From Ruminococcus sp. 210702-SL.1.03 (GTDB taxonomy: Bacteria; Bacillota; Clostridia; Oscillospirales; Ruminococcaceae): DNA of 61,743 bases. Below are positions 16,870 to 25,288 of the stretch, one piece after another (the first letter of the stretch is position 1; each line of letters begins with the position of its first letter). The stretch is taken from the NCBI RefSeq assembly GCF_020559915.1, contig NZ_JAJCLZ010000014.1, positions 1-61,743 of the forward strand, in the 5' to 3' direction. The notes under the pieces are model-generated. The model searched no databases. It saw nothing but the letters and a program-made list of their open reading frames with translations, and was not told the origin of the DNA. The position numbers and the translations under genes are program-made.

Positions 16870-17700
16870 TTAGGAGTCGTGGTTTCTTATTTTCAGGCTG
16901 AGTATGCTCACGACGTAGCAGACTGCGCTTATCAGCGCGCACATTCCCCACGCGCTCATGAGGTTGCCCGCAGTGTGGTCGTAGCAGTCCTCAGTTTCAA
17001 GCTTCACCACCTGCGGGAACACCTCGCTGAGTTTCAGCGGAAAAGCGTCGCTGTTTAGGTCGGCGGTGCTGCCAAAAGCGCTCATGCCCCACTTGCTGAA
17101 AGTTATGTAAGAGATCTTCTCGCTCCAGCCCGTAAGGTCGAAAAGCACGCCGCTCATTATTAGCTGCAATATCAGCACGAATGGCATTATCGTCATGGCG
17201 GTGGTGGGCGTGCCCGCTATCGAGCTTATCATTATGCCCATTATATCCGCGCCGAATGTGATGAGCAGTATAGTGATGAAATATTCCGCTATCGCGGGCA
17301 TGATTATGCCTTCGCTGTTAAAGTCGATAAAAGCCGCGCATACCGCCGTCATTATCACCGACTGTATCAGGCAGATGATAAACTGCCAAAGCACGTTCGC
17401 CGTGACGTAAGCCGAGATCTTCATGCCAGAGCGGTACTCGGCGCGTATTATCTCGTGCTCTTTGCAGATATTTTGTATAGAGTTGAATATGCCTATCCAT
17501 ATCCCCGCCGAGGCTATCGAGAAAAAGCCCGATTTCGTAGCCTCGTAGGTAGTGAACATATCTTTTCCGACCACCAGCGCCACTATCAGCGAGATTATCG
17601 CCGCGAACACTACGAATTTCCAAAACTTCTCTTTCAGCGCTATTCGCCGTATCTTTTTGAAGTATATCGAGGTCTGCGCCGCGAATGATGCGTTATCCAA
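16870..17700 (-). CDS. ABC-2 type permease partner of the FHA-ABC ATPase
   Basis: A 276-residue membrane protein with about six hydrophobic segments (near 28-50, 60-80, 105-130, 140-162, 170-190 and 250-270), typical of ABC-2/ABCG permease subunits. It starts with TTG at 17700, overlapping the end of the ATPase gene by eight bases, so translation is probably coupled. The cargo is unknown. In mycobacterial Rv1747 the equivalent permease is fused behind the FHA-ATPase; here it is a separate chain. Confidence 0.85.
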   Translation of the reverse strand: MDNASFAAQTSIYFKKIRRIALKEKFWKFVVFAAIISLIVALVVGKDMFTTYEATKSGFFSIASAGIWIGIFNSIQNICKEHEIIRAEYRSGMKISAYVTANVLWQFIICLIQSVIMTAVCAAFIDFNSEGIIMPAIAEYFITILLITFGADIMGIMISSIAGTPTTAMTIMPFVLILQLIMSGVLFDLTGWSEKISYITFSKWGMSAFGSTADLNSDAFPLKLSEVFPQVVKLETEDCYDHTAGNLMSAWGMCALISAVCYVVSILSLKIRNHDS

Positions 17701-19243
17701 TGTTCCTGCCCCCAGTCAGCATTTTGTATTTGCGGATGTATTCATCCGCCCTGCCCTTGCCGCCCTCGGCAGGCGGGTTTATCTCTATCATTATGTCCTG
17801 CAATCTGCTCACGCCAAAAAACGCCAGCGCGTTTTCCACGCTTCCGTAAAAGGCTAGGTGTCCCGCGCGGTCTACCGAGTTTCGCGCCAGCACTATCACC
17901 TTGGTGAAAAGGCTCTTTTTCACGCCGTCTATCACCTGCACTGCGTCGTCCGGCTCGTGGGTTATCACCATTACTATCTTGTTTTCCTGCGATATTTCTT
18001 TCAGTATCTCCATCTGCTGCGTGCGCGAAGCCGCGTCCAGTCCCGAGTCAGGCTCGTCGCAGATGAATACCTTCTGAAAGCCGACGAGCTGGTTCGCCAC
18101 CGCCGCCTTTTTCTGCTGACCGCCGCTTAGCTGACCTATCAGCTTGTTTTGGTGCTCTTTTATGCCGACGTGTTCGAGTATATTATCCACCCTCTGCTCG
18201 CGCTTCTGCTTGGTGCAGCTGCCCAGCTTTATGCCCGCCGTATCCATCAGCGTGTTGCGCACGGTGTCGTTCTTGCGCAGGGTGAGGAACTGCGGCACCA
18301 TGCCTATCTGCGATTTCATGTTCTTGAAATTTTTGTATAAGTCCTGCCCGTTTAGTATTATCCTGCCCTCAGCCTTGCTCTCGCCCAATATCGCGCGGAT
18401 AAGCGTGGTCTTGCCCGCGCCCGAGCCGCCGAGTATAAGCACAAAGTCGCCGTTTTCAAACTCGGCGCGTATATCTTTCAGCAGGGTCTTTCTGCCGAAG
18501 TCTACTTTCTTCGCGCGTATATCCACCATCAGCGCCGAGCGCTCTTTTCCGCCGCCGTTATTGTAAAAAAGCCTGCCGTGGGTCATGACGAGCGTGGTGT
18601 TCGCTATGCGTATAACGTCGTTGTCGAAAAGCCGCGTCTGCCGCGAGATCTCTTCGCCGTTCACGCCCACGCCGTTGGTGCTGCCGTTATCCTCTATATA
18701 CCAGCAGCCGCCCTCGTGCAGCATCATAGCGTGGCAGCGCGAAGCCATAAGGTCGCCCAGCCGCAGGGTGCAGTTCTCGCCCCTGCCGATGCTCAGCGCG
18801 TCCATGCGGCTAATATCCAGCGTGCTCCATTTCTCGTTCATATCAAAGCTCGTGCTGAAAACTATCAGCACCGCGTCGGGGTGCGGCGAATGAAGCTCGG
18901 CGTGGTCTATGCGGATAATATCGCCGTCTGAAAGGCGGTATGCGCGCGAGCCGCGGTCGTTGTACGGCGCTAGGCGCTCGCCGTTTATGTATGTGCCGTT
19001 GTAGCTGTTGTTGTCGATATAGTAATTCGCGCCGTCAGAGTCGTCGAATATAAATTCGCCGTGGCGGCGGCTGACTATCTGCGAGAGCAGACGTATATCG
19101 CAGTCTGCCTGCGGATAATCGCGCCCCAGCGTTTTATCTCCCGTAAGGGTCACCACCGTGGGCTTGCAGAGCTTATCTATTATCAGCAGCGAAGCCGTTT
19201 TCGCGGGCTTCGGTTTGTAGTAAATAGTACGGTTCGTATCCAT
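17693..19243 (-). CDS. ABC transporter ATPase with two N-terminal FHA domains
   Basis: About 516 residues. The first FHA domain (about 20-110) shows LGRDY, SRRHGEF and NNSYNGTYING; the second (about 135-220) shows IGRGENC, ASRCHAMM and DNGSTNGVGVNG. Both therefore keep the phosphothreonine-binding pattern. The ATPase follows with Walker A LGGSGAGKTT, signature LSGGQQKK and Walker B VFICDEPDSGLD, closest to the ABCG/White type. I start at the ATG at 19243 (GAGG upstream); a second ATG six codons earlier (19261) is possible. It overlaps the kinase gene by 71 bp. FHA domains suggest phosphorylation-gated assembly or activity, as shown for mycobacterial Rv1747 with PknF. Confidence 0.9.
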   Translation of the reverse strand: MDTNRTIYYKPKPAKTASLLIIDKLCKPTVVTLTGDKTLGRDYPQADCDIRLLSQIVSRRHGEFIFDDSDGANYYIDNNSYNGTYINGERLAPYNDRGSRAYRLSDGDIIRIDHAELHSPHPDAVLIVFSTSFDMNEKWSTLDISRMDALSIGRGENCTLRLGDLMASRCHAMMLHEGGCWYIEDNGSTNGVGVNGEEISRQTRLFDNDVIRIANTTLVMTHGRLFYNNGGGKERSALMVDIRAKKVDFGRKTLLKDIRAEFENGDFVLILGGSGAGKTTLIRAILGESKAEGRIILNGQDLYKNFKNMKSQIGMVPQFLTLRKNDTVRNTLMDTAGIKLGSCTKQKREQRVDNILEHVGIKEHQNKLIGQLSGGQQKKAAVANQLVGFQKVFICDEPDSGLDAASRTQQMEILKEISQENKIVMVITHEPDDAVQVIDGVKKSLFTKVIVLARNSVDRAGHLAFYGSVENALAFFGVSRLQDIMIEINPPAEGGKGRADEYIRKYKMLTGGRNIG

Positions 19244-20687
19244 CTTCAAAGCTTCCCTCATTCATATCGTATGTGTATTCGTACAGCTTAGCCTGCGCAC
19301 CGCTCTCGCCGTCCTCCATATCCAGCACATAAAGCACCAGCAGCACCGTTATCGCCACCGTGAATATCGTGATGATCACCGAGAGCACTGCGAAAGGGCT
19401 GCGCTTTTGCTTTTTCGGCGCAGGCGCGGGGCGGTATGTTCCACGCGGCGGGTATGTGCCGTACTGCCCGTTCGGACGGTATGAATTGTTTGGTCTGTAA
19501 GAGCCGTACTGCCGCGGCGCGGGTCTTTGCCCCGTGGGATAACGCCCGCCGGGGTTAGGGTCATTCGCATTGCCGGCGCGATACTGCGGCGGGCGCTGCT
19601 GAGGTCTTGCAGGCGTGCGGCGGTTTATCACCGGCGAAACAGGCAAAACGTTTTGCGGACGGTTTTTCTGCTGCGCCCTCTGCGGCTCTTCGCCCTCGCC
19701 AGCGTAAACGGTAGCGTAAGCGTCCTTAGCGGCTGGCTTCGGCATTATCTTAGGCTGACAGCGGCTCTCGACCTTGCCGTTATTAAACGCTTCTATTATC
19801 TCGCCCGCGTCCTGAAAGCGGTCTTCGGGGCGGTAGGCGCAGCATTTCATAACTATCTCTTTCAGCAGCGCCGAGCCGTTTTTCGGCGGGGGGAATGCTT
19901 TTCCGTTCAGCCGCGCGAATATAGCGTCGTTCACCTGATTTTCCGTAAAGCTGCCCTCGGTCAGCGGCAGCATATTGTCATTCAGCAGGTAGTAGAGCGT
20001 TATGCCGTATGAGTAGATGTCGGCGGTATTGGCGTAGCGGCGGTTGGTGCGCTGAACGTTCCATACTTCGGGCGCTATGAAGGGCTGAGTGCCCGCGAGG
20101 GTAGAGCAGCTGCTCGATTCGCCCTGTTTCGATACGCCGAAATCCCCCAGCAGGTAATCGCCGTTTTCGTCGATGAATATGTTCTCTACCTTTACGTCGC
20201 GGTGGAGCATATTTATATCGTGCATAGCTTTCAGCGCGGCGGCTATCTGCGTGGCAAGCTTCTGCACCTGCGCGGTATCCAGCGCGCCGCTCCGCTTCAT
20301 CTCGTCGGCAAGGGCGGTGTAGTAATTCATCTGTATCAGCACGTCGAAGCCGACAAGCTCGCCGTTATCGCCGCGAATATCTTTTATAGAGTCGGCTATG
20401 CAGTGAACGAGGTAGGGGTAGCCCTCGAGCTTGTGCATATTCTTTATCTCCTGCACCACGGCGCTGCGCCGCTGCTCTATATAGGTCTGCGTATCCACAT
20501 TCTTCGGCTTCAGCGCGTCGTTTACTATTATAGGTATTATCTTTACCGCCGAGTAAGCTGTTTCGCCGTAAAAATCGCGCCGCAGCTTATACACTTTGCC
20601 GAAAGAGCCGCCGCCGATAAAGCTTTCTCTATACCAGTTTTCCCAAAGCGGCTCGTAAGAGCTGAGCCTTTCGCCAATATCCTGCAT
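19173..20687 (-). CDS. Membrane-anchored Ser/Thr protein kinase
   Basis: A 504-residue Hanks-type kinase. Catalytic domain at about 18-300: glycine loop GGGSFGKV, Lys49 in SAVKII, HRD motif HRDVKVEN (Asp164), DFG at 182-184, and IAPEVW. A Pro/Arg/Gln/Tyr-rich linker (about 320-450) leads to one membrane helix (SVIITIFTVAITVLLVLYV) and a short extracellular tail. It has no PASTA repeats, unlike PrkC/PknB, so it is not the usual cell-wall sensor kinase. First gene of the operon with the FHA-ABC ATPase, permease and PP2C phosphatase. The FHA protein is its probable substrate. Confidence 0.93.
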   Translation of the reverse strand: MQDIGERLSSYEPLWENWYRESFIGGGSFGKVYKLRRDFYGETAYSAVKIIPIIVNDALKPKNVDTQTYIEQRRSAVVQEIKNMHKLEGYPYLVHCIADSIKDIRGDNGELVGFDVLIQMNYYTALADEMKRSGALDTAQVQKLATQIAAALKAMHDINMLHRDVKVENIFIDENGDYLLGDFGVSKQGESSSCSTLAGTQPFIAPEVWNVQRTNRRYANTADIYSYGITLYYLLNDNMLPLTEGSFTENQVNDAIFARLNGKAFPPPKNGSALLKEIVMKCCAYRPEDRFQDAGEIIEAFNNGKVESRCQPKIMPKPAAKDAYATVYAGEGEEPQRAQQKNRPQNVLPVSPVINRRTPARPQQRPPQYRAGNANDPNPGGRYPTGQRPAPRQYGSYRPNNSYRPNGQYGTYPPRGTYRPAPAPKKQKRSPFAVLSVIITIFTVAITVLLVLYVLDMEDGESGAQAKLYEYTYDMNEGSFEDGYEPYYLLQTEARENGFAADNR

Positions 20688-20743
20688 ACTTCATTCTTCC
20701 CCTTTATTTGAGAATATTTGAGTTTCAATATATTATCTGTCTT

Positions 20744-20772
20744 ATTATAGCATATTTTTTGACAAATTTCAA
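20744..20772 (-). promoter_or_regulatory. Promoter of the kinase operon
   Basis: On the minus strand TTGAAA, 17 bp, TATAAT, about 57 bp before the kinase start. Confidence 0.8.
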
Positions 20773-20833
20773 CATGAGGTCATTACAAAAGGTGAGTTTT
20801 GAAAACATCATTGTAAAAAAATCATGAACGCGC

Positions 20834-20861
20834 TTGACTTTGCCGCTATTCCTGCTATAAT
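20834..20861 (+). promoter_or_regulatory. Promoter of the MATE-marR operon
   Basis: TTGACT, 16 bp, TATAAT. Confidence 0.8.
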
Positions 20862-20866
20862 AAGCA

Positions 20867-20884
20867 ATGTACGATTTCGTACAT
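20867..20884. promoter_or_regulatory. Operator palindrome of the MATE-marR operon
   Basis: ATGTACGA-TT-TCGTACAT is an 18-bp perfect palindrome that starts five bases after the -10 box and so covers the transcription start. MarR-family dimers bind such 16-20 bp palindromes, and a marR gene is the second gene of this operon. Autorepression is the obvious reading (inference). Confidence 0.75.
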
Positions 20885-20902
20885 AAAGGAGAGCATATCT
20901 AT

Positions 20903-22234
20903 ATGAAGATCAGATTATCAGATCATTTTACTTATTCGCGGCTGCTGCGCTTTACTCTGCCCTCTGTCGTGATGATGATATTCACCTCGATATACGGCGT
21001 GGTAGACGGCTTTTTCGTATCAAATTACGCAGGCTCTACCCAGTTTGCCGCCGTGAATTTTATCATGCCGTTCCTTATGGTATTCGGCGCGGTGGGCTTT
21101 ATGGTCGGCGCGGGCGGCAGCGCGCTGGTATCTATGAAGCTGGGTCAGCAGCAGAAGGATAAGGCTAACGAGATATTCTCGCTGCTGATATACGCGCTGA
21201 CAAGCGTGGGCGCGGTGTTCACCCTGCTGGGGATAGCGCTAATGCGCCCCGTAGCTCAGGCGCTCGGCGCGGACGCAGATATGCTCGGCTACTGCGTTAC
21301 CTACGGCAGGATTATAATGCTGGCGCTCGTGCCATTCATGCTGCAAAACGTTTTCCAGAGCTTTTTCGTTACCGCCGAAAGGCCGCATTTTGGGCTGTAC
21401 GTCACGATAGCGGCGGGCGTTTCAAATATGGTGCTCGACTGGTTTTTCCTCGCGGTGCTGCACAAAGGCGTTGCGGGCGCGGCGGCGGCTACCGCCATTA
21501 GCCAGTGCATCGGCGGGATCATACCTCTGATATATTTCATATCGCCAAACAGCAGCGATCTGCGCCTCGGCAAAACGCATTTCGACGGCAAAGCTTTGGC
21601 TAAGACCTGCACCAACGGCTCTTCGGAATTTATGACAAACGTTTCTATGTCGCTGGTAAATATGCTCTACAATTATCAGCTCATGCGGCTCACGGGCAAA
21701 AACGGCGTTTCGGCATACGGCGTTATAATGTACGTTAGCTTTATATTCGTAGGTATGTACGTCGGCTACTCGATAGGCACTGCGCCCGTTACCGGCTACC
21801 ACTACGGCGCGAAAAATCATGACGAGCTGAAAAGCATACTGCGCAAAAGCCTGCGCATAATCGGCACGGCGGCGCTCGTCATCGCTATGATCGCGCAGCT
21901 TGCCGCGCCGCTTCTCGCGAAGATATTCGTCGGCTACGACCCCGAGCTTTACGCCATGACCGAGCAGGCTTTCCGCATATACTCGCTCTCGTTCCTGCTC
22001 TCGGGCTTCAATATCTACGCTTCGTCTTTCTTCACGGCGCTCAACAACGGTCTTATCTCGGCGCTTATATCTTTCGGCAGAACGCTTGTCTTTCAGATAT
22101 TCAGCGTGCTTCTGCTGCCCGCTATATTCGGGCTTACGGGTGTTTGGTGCGCGATAGTGGTTGCGGAAGCGCTGGCGCTGGTGCTTTCGGCGACTTGTCT
22201 GATAAAGCTGAGGGGCAGGTACCACTATGCTTAA
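20903..22234 (+). CDS. MATE family multidrug efflux transporter
   Basis: About 443 residues with twelve predicted membrane helices and the two-fold repeat typical of MATE proteins (first half LLRFTLPSVVMMIFTSIYGVVDGFF; second half begins near SSEFMTNVSMSLVNMLYNY). It exports cationic compounds in exchange for Na+ or H+. The start at 20903 follows GGAG; an in-frame ATG 36 bp earlier lies inside the operator. The marR gene overlaps its stop. Substrate unknown. Confidence 0.92.
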   Translation: MKIRLSDHFTYSRLLRFTLPSVVMMIFTSIYGVVDGFFVSNYAGSTQFAAVNFIMPFLMVFGAVGFMVGAGGSALVSMKLGQQQKDKANEIFSLLIYALTSVGAVFTLLGIALMRPVAQALGADADMLGYCVTYGRIIMLALVPFMLQNVFQSFFVTAERPHFGLYVTIAAGVSNMVLDWFFLAVLHKGVAGAAAATAISQCIGGIIPLIYFISPNSSDLRLGKTHFDGKALAKTCTNGSSEFMTNVSMSLVNMLYNYQLMRLTGKNGVSAYGVIMYVSFIFVGMYVGYSIGTAPVTGYHYGAKNHDELKSILRKSLRIIGTAALVIAMIAQLAAPLLAKIFVGYDPELYAMTEQAFRIYSLSFLLSGFNIYASSFFTALNNGLISALISFGRTLVFQIFSVLLLPAIFGLTGVWCAIVVAEALALVLSATCLIKLRGRYHYA

Positions 22235-22655
22235 AGTCGAGATGAAGGAGATAAACAGTATAATCGGCACGGTGAACGGCATTTACCGCGAGGCTGCGCG
22301 AAAGCTCGGCGTGTCAGACAGCGAGCTGAACATACTCTACATGATATACGATCAGGGCGAGGGCTGCCGCCAAAGCACCATCTGCCGAATGACAAATCTG
22401 CCGCGCACCACGGTAAATTCATCGCTGCGGCGGCTGGAAAAGGCGGGAATGATCTACCTAAAGCAGGGCGAGGGGCGCAACACGCTGATATACCTGACCC
22501 CGCGCGGCAGCGAGCACATGAAGAGAACCGCCGAACGACTGGTAGCGGCGGAAAACGCTTTCTACACCCGCTGGACTGCTGAGGAGCGCGAGCAGTTCAC
22601 GGCGCTGTACCGCCGCTTCGCGCAAGACCTCGCCGCCGAAGTGGAGAAGATATGA
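22227..22655 (+). CDS. MarR-family transcriptional regulator
   Basis: A 142-residue winged-helix regulator. The recognition region (CRQSTICRMTNLPRTTVNSSLRRLEKAGMIYLKQGEGRNTLIYLTPRG) is typical of MarR. The ATG overlaps the MATE stop by eight bases, so the two are translationally coupled. It most likely represses the operon by binding the palindrome at 20867-20884 and releases on binding the transporter's substrate. Confidence 0.92.
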   Translation: MLKVEMKEINSIIGTVNGIYREAARKLGVSDSELNILYMIYDQGEGCRQSTICRMTNLPRTTVNSSLRRLEKAGMIYLKQGEGRNTLIYLTPRGSEHMKRTAERLVAAENAFYTRWTAEEREQFTALYRRFAQDLAAEVEKI

Positions 22656-22671
22656 ACAATGCAATTTATGA

Positions 22672-22700
22672 ACAGCAGGTGAACAAGCCTGCTGTTTTCG
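22672..22700 (+). terminator. Terminator of the MATE-marR operon
   Basis: ACAGCAGG pairs with CCTGCTGT, followed by TTT. Confidence 0.7.
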
Positions 22701-22729
22701 CGTTATAAGCGCCAGTTTCGCCAAAAGCC

Positions 22730-22873
22730 TTGAAAAGCGGCGGGCGGTGTGGTAATATGATATTGGACAAAAGAAAGAGGTAAGATACCCCAATCTTAAT
22801 AACAAAAAAGTCCCCCCTGTAAATGCAGAAAGAGCCGGCACGCTTTTATTACAGCGAATGCAGGCTCTTTTTG
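22730..22873 (+). ncRNA. Candidate short transcript between marR and the DUF2798 gene
   Basis: TTGAAA, 17 bp, TAATAT (22730-22758) looks like a promoter. It is followed about 65 bp later by AAAGAGCC / GGCTCTTT with a T-tract (22829-22873). No credible protein lies between. The hairpin could equally be the terminator of the convergent gene at 22901. Weak evidence. Confidence 0.3.
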
Positions 22874-22900
22874 TATAGGCGTTATTCTGTACGGCAAATT

Positions 22901-23407
22901 TTAGGCGCGCTCGGCGGATACGGCTGATTCGGCCGGCTTGTCAGACTCGGCAGACTTTTTCTCAAAAAGCTTCATCAGATTTCTTACGGCGGGGCCGGCG
23001 TAGAATATCTGCCAGCAAAGCGCCATCGGGAAATTCTGCACTACTTTTTGCAGCCAAAGGGCTATCACCTGCTTGCCGGGGTGCATGAAAAGGCAGGTCG
23101 CGAGCAGGCTCATTATCGGGCACATCACGCATACTATCATAGAGGACATAGCGAGCGTTATCGCAATGGGGCTGCTCTGCGGCGTTACGAAGCGAAAAGC
23201 CAGCTTAGCGGCGGCGCGCTCCGCCACCAAAAGTTCTAATATCACGGCTGCGGGCCACATTATAGGTATCTCGTGAAAAGCCAGCAGGAATACGGCGTTG
23301 CTCATGCCGCCCTTATCCAGCGCTATATTGTAGCACACCATAGCGTACACCATCACGAAAGCCATTACGGCGGTGAATACGAAATTTCCGAGTTTACTTT
23401 TCTGCAT
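22901..23407 (-). CDS. DUF2798 family membrane protein
   Basis: A 168-residue protein with four hydrophobic segments, beginning MQKSKLGNFVFTAVMAFVMVYAMVCYNIAL, which resembles the DUF2798 family seen twice per chain in these proteins. The C-terminal tail is polar (EKKSAESDKPAESAVSAERA). The start at 23407 follows AAAGGAG; a longer frame to 23431 would start before that site. Function unknown. GAACAA-n9-TTGTTC (23440-23460) lies just upstream and could be a binding site for the divergent HxlR regulator. Confidence 0.85.
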   Translation of the reverse strand: MQKSKLGNFVFTAVMAFVMVYAMVCYNIALDKGGMSNAVFLLAFHEIPIMWPAAVILELLVAERAAAKLAFRFVTPQSSPIAITLAMSSMIVCVMCPIMSLLATCLFMHPGKQVIALWLQKVVQNFPMALCWQIFYAGPAVRNLMKLFEKKSAESDKPAESAVSAERA

Positions 23408-23439
23408 AAAAAAATCTCCTTTACATTTCAATAGACTGC

Positions 23440-23460
23440 GAACAATTTTTTGTGTTGTTC
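23440..23460. promoter_or_regulatory. Inverted repeat upstream of the DUF2798 gene
   Basis: GAACAA, nine bases, TTGTTC, about 35 bp upstream of the DUF2798 start. Candidate operator only. Confidence 0.4.
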
Positions 23461-23647
23461 GTTATCACGAATGTAAAAGAGAACCCTCGTGTGCGTTTCC
23501 AATAAGACCAGTAATCATTCAATTTTTTGCAGATATTATTTTATCACACTTTGCGGTATCTGTAAAGCCCCGCGGCGCGATTTCGTAGATTTTCATAAAC
23601 CGCCGCGCCCCCGCGCGAAAAATTTTTGTCGCTTTTTCACGCTATTC

Positions 23648-23676
23648 TTGACAATCTGCCGAAAAACTGCTAAAAT
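23648..23676 (+). promoter_or_regulatory. Promoter of the hxlR-like gene
   Basis: TTGACA, 17 bp, TAAAAT. Confidence 0.75.
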
Positions 23677-23757
23677 TATATCAAGCGTATAAAAAAGATA
23701 CCAGCGCACTTTTAGAAACCATAAGCGTTGGCGTTAGATAGAAAGTAGGTACTTGAT

Positions 23758-24114
23758 ATGATAAACAGATCTGAACTGCCCGCCTGCCCCGTGGAAACTA
23801 CCCTGCTGCTCATCGGTGATAAGTGGAAGGTGCTTATACTGCGCGACCTGCAAACGGGCACTAAGCGCTTCGGCGAGCTGAAACGCTCGGTGGGCGGAAT
23901 ATCGCAGAAGGTGCTGACCTCAAATCTGCGGGACATGGAGGATAACGGGCTGGTAACGCGCGAAGTATTCGCCGAAGTGCCGCCGCGCGTAGAGTACACC
24001 CTCACCCCGCTGGGCAAAAGTATGTCGCCGATACTGGAAGCTATGGCGAAATGGGGCGCGGCTTACAAAGCGGGCGTCGTAGGCGTCGCGGAAACGGCGG
24101 GCGAAGAAAATTGA
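23758..24114 (+). CDS. HxlR-family transcriptional regulator
   Basis: A 118-residue winged-helix protein with the HxlR pattern: CPVETTLLLIGDKWKVLILRDL, then FGELKRSVGGISQKVLTSNLRDMEDNGLV and the VEYTLTPLGKS wing. The conserved Cys10 at the start is the residue that senses electrophiles or redox state in relatives such as YodB, HypR and QorR. Its stop overlaps the TTG start of the following permease, so it heads a small operon. Confidence 0.92.
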   Translation: MINRSELPACPVETTLLLIGDKWKVLILRDLQTGTKRFGELKRSVGGISQKVLTSNLRDMEDNGLVTREVFAEVPPRVEYTLTPLGKSMSPILEAMAKWGAAYKAGVVGVAETAGEEN

Positions 24115-25274
24115 GCGCTGTACTGAAAAAAGCTGCGGACTTCGCGCGGCGCGAAACGGTGCTGCTCGCGGCTATGGGGCTTGCGGCGGTATCGGCAGTA
24201 TTCGTGCCGCCCAGCAGGGCTTACGCGGGGTACATCGACTTCCGCACGCTGGGGCTGCTGTTTTCGCTGATGGCGGTGACCGAGGGTTGCAGGCGAATGG
24301 GCATTTTCGAGAGGGCGGCGGGCTTGCTGACCCGCTCGGCACGCACGCATTTTCAGCTTGTGCTCGCGCTGACGGCGGCTTGCTTTTTCGCGAGCATGGC
24401 TATCACGAACGACGTTGCGCTGATAACCTTCGTTCCGCTGAGCCTTGCCGCGCTGAGCAGGCTCGAGGGCGGCGCGCGGCTGGCGATACCCGTTACCGTA
24501 ATGCAGACCATCGCCGCGAACCTGGGCAGTATGCTCACCCCGATAGGAAATCCGCAAAATCTGTATCTCTACGGGCTTTCGGGTATGCGTGTCGGGGGAT
24601 TTATAAAGCTTATGCTGCCGTACACCCTGCTGGCGGGGGCGATGCTCGCGGGGTGGGCGTATATGCTCTGCCGCAAAAGCGGCGCTCTCTCGGCGCTGCC
24701 CGCGCAGGATATGCCGACCGATAATAATACCGACAATACCGACCTGCCCGAGATACACCGCGGCAGGCTGGCTATGTACGCCGCGCTTTTCGCGCTATGC
24801 CTGCTGACCGTAGCGCGGGTACTGCCGTGGCAGGTCGCGGCTGCGGCGGCGCTGATATGCACCATATCCGCCGACCGCGCGGTGCTGAAAAACATCGACT
24901 GGAGCTTGCTGCTGACATTCTGCGGATTTTTCATCTTTATCGGCAACGTCAGCGCTGTACCTGCGTTCAGCGGCGCACTGCGCAGGTTCATCGGCGGGCG
25001 CGAGCTTTTTACAGCGGCGGCTGCGAGCCAGATAATAAGCAACGTGCCCTGCGCGATACTGCTCTCGGCCTTTACGGATAACGTCCGCGCGCTGATAGTC
25101 GGCACAAACATCGGCGGACTGGGCACGCTCATCGCCTCTATGGCGAGCCTTATCTCGTACAAGCAGATATGCCGCGAAAAGCCCGCTGAAAAGGGCAGAT
25201 ATCTAGCCTGCTTCACCGCCGCGAACGCGGTGTTCCTGCTTGCGATGGCTGTTTTGGCAATAATTCTTTGTTAG
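24111..25274 (+). CDS. ArsB/NhaD/citrate-transporter superfamily (SLC13-like) permease
   Basis: About 388 residues with ten to eleven membrane helices. SMAITNDVALITFVPL and NLGSMLTPIGNPQNLYLY, and later SNVPCAILLSAF to TNIGGLGTLIASMASL, are the two hairpin/signature regions of the ion transporter superfamily. The duplicated TPIGNPQN and TNIGGLGT motifs fit an anion permease. Substrate unknown. I start at the TTG at 24111, overlapping the regulator's stop (TTGA); upstream codons in this frame are Arg-rich shadow. It precedes a LytTR response regulator. Confidence 0.85.
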   Translation: MSAVLKKAADFARRETVLLAAMGLAAVSAVFVPPSRAYAGYIDFRTLGLLFSLMAVTEGCRRMGIFERAAGLLTRSARTHFQLVLALTAACFFASMAITNDVALITFVPLSLAALSRLEGGARLAIPVTVMQTIAANLGSMLTPIGNPQNLYLYGLSGMRVGGFIKLMLPYTLLAGAMLAGWAYMLCRKSGALSALPAQDMPTDNNTDNTDLPEIHRGRLAMYAALFALCLLTVARVLPWQVAAAAALICTISADRAVLKNIDWSLLLTFCGFFIFIGNVSAVPAFSGALRRFIGGRELFTAAAASQIISNVPCAILLSAFTDNVRALIVGTNIGGLGTLIASMASLISYKQICREKPAEKGRYLACFTAANAVFLLAMAVLAIILC

Positions 25275-25288
25275 GAGAACCCAAGACC

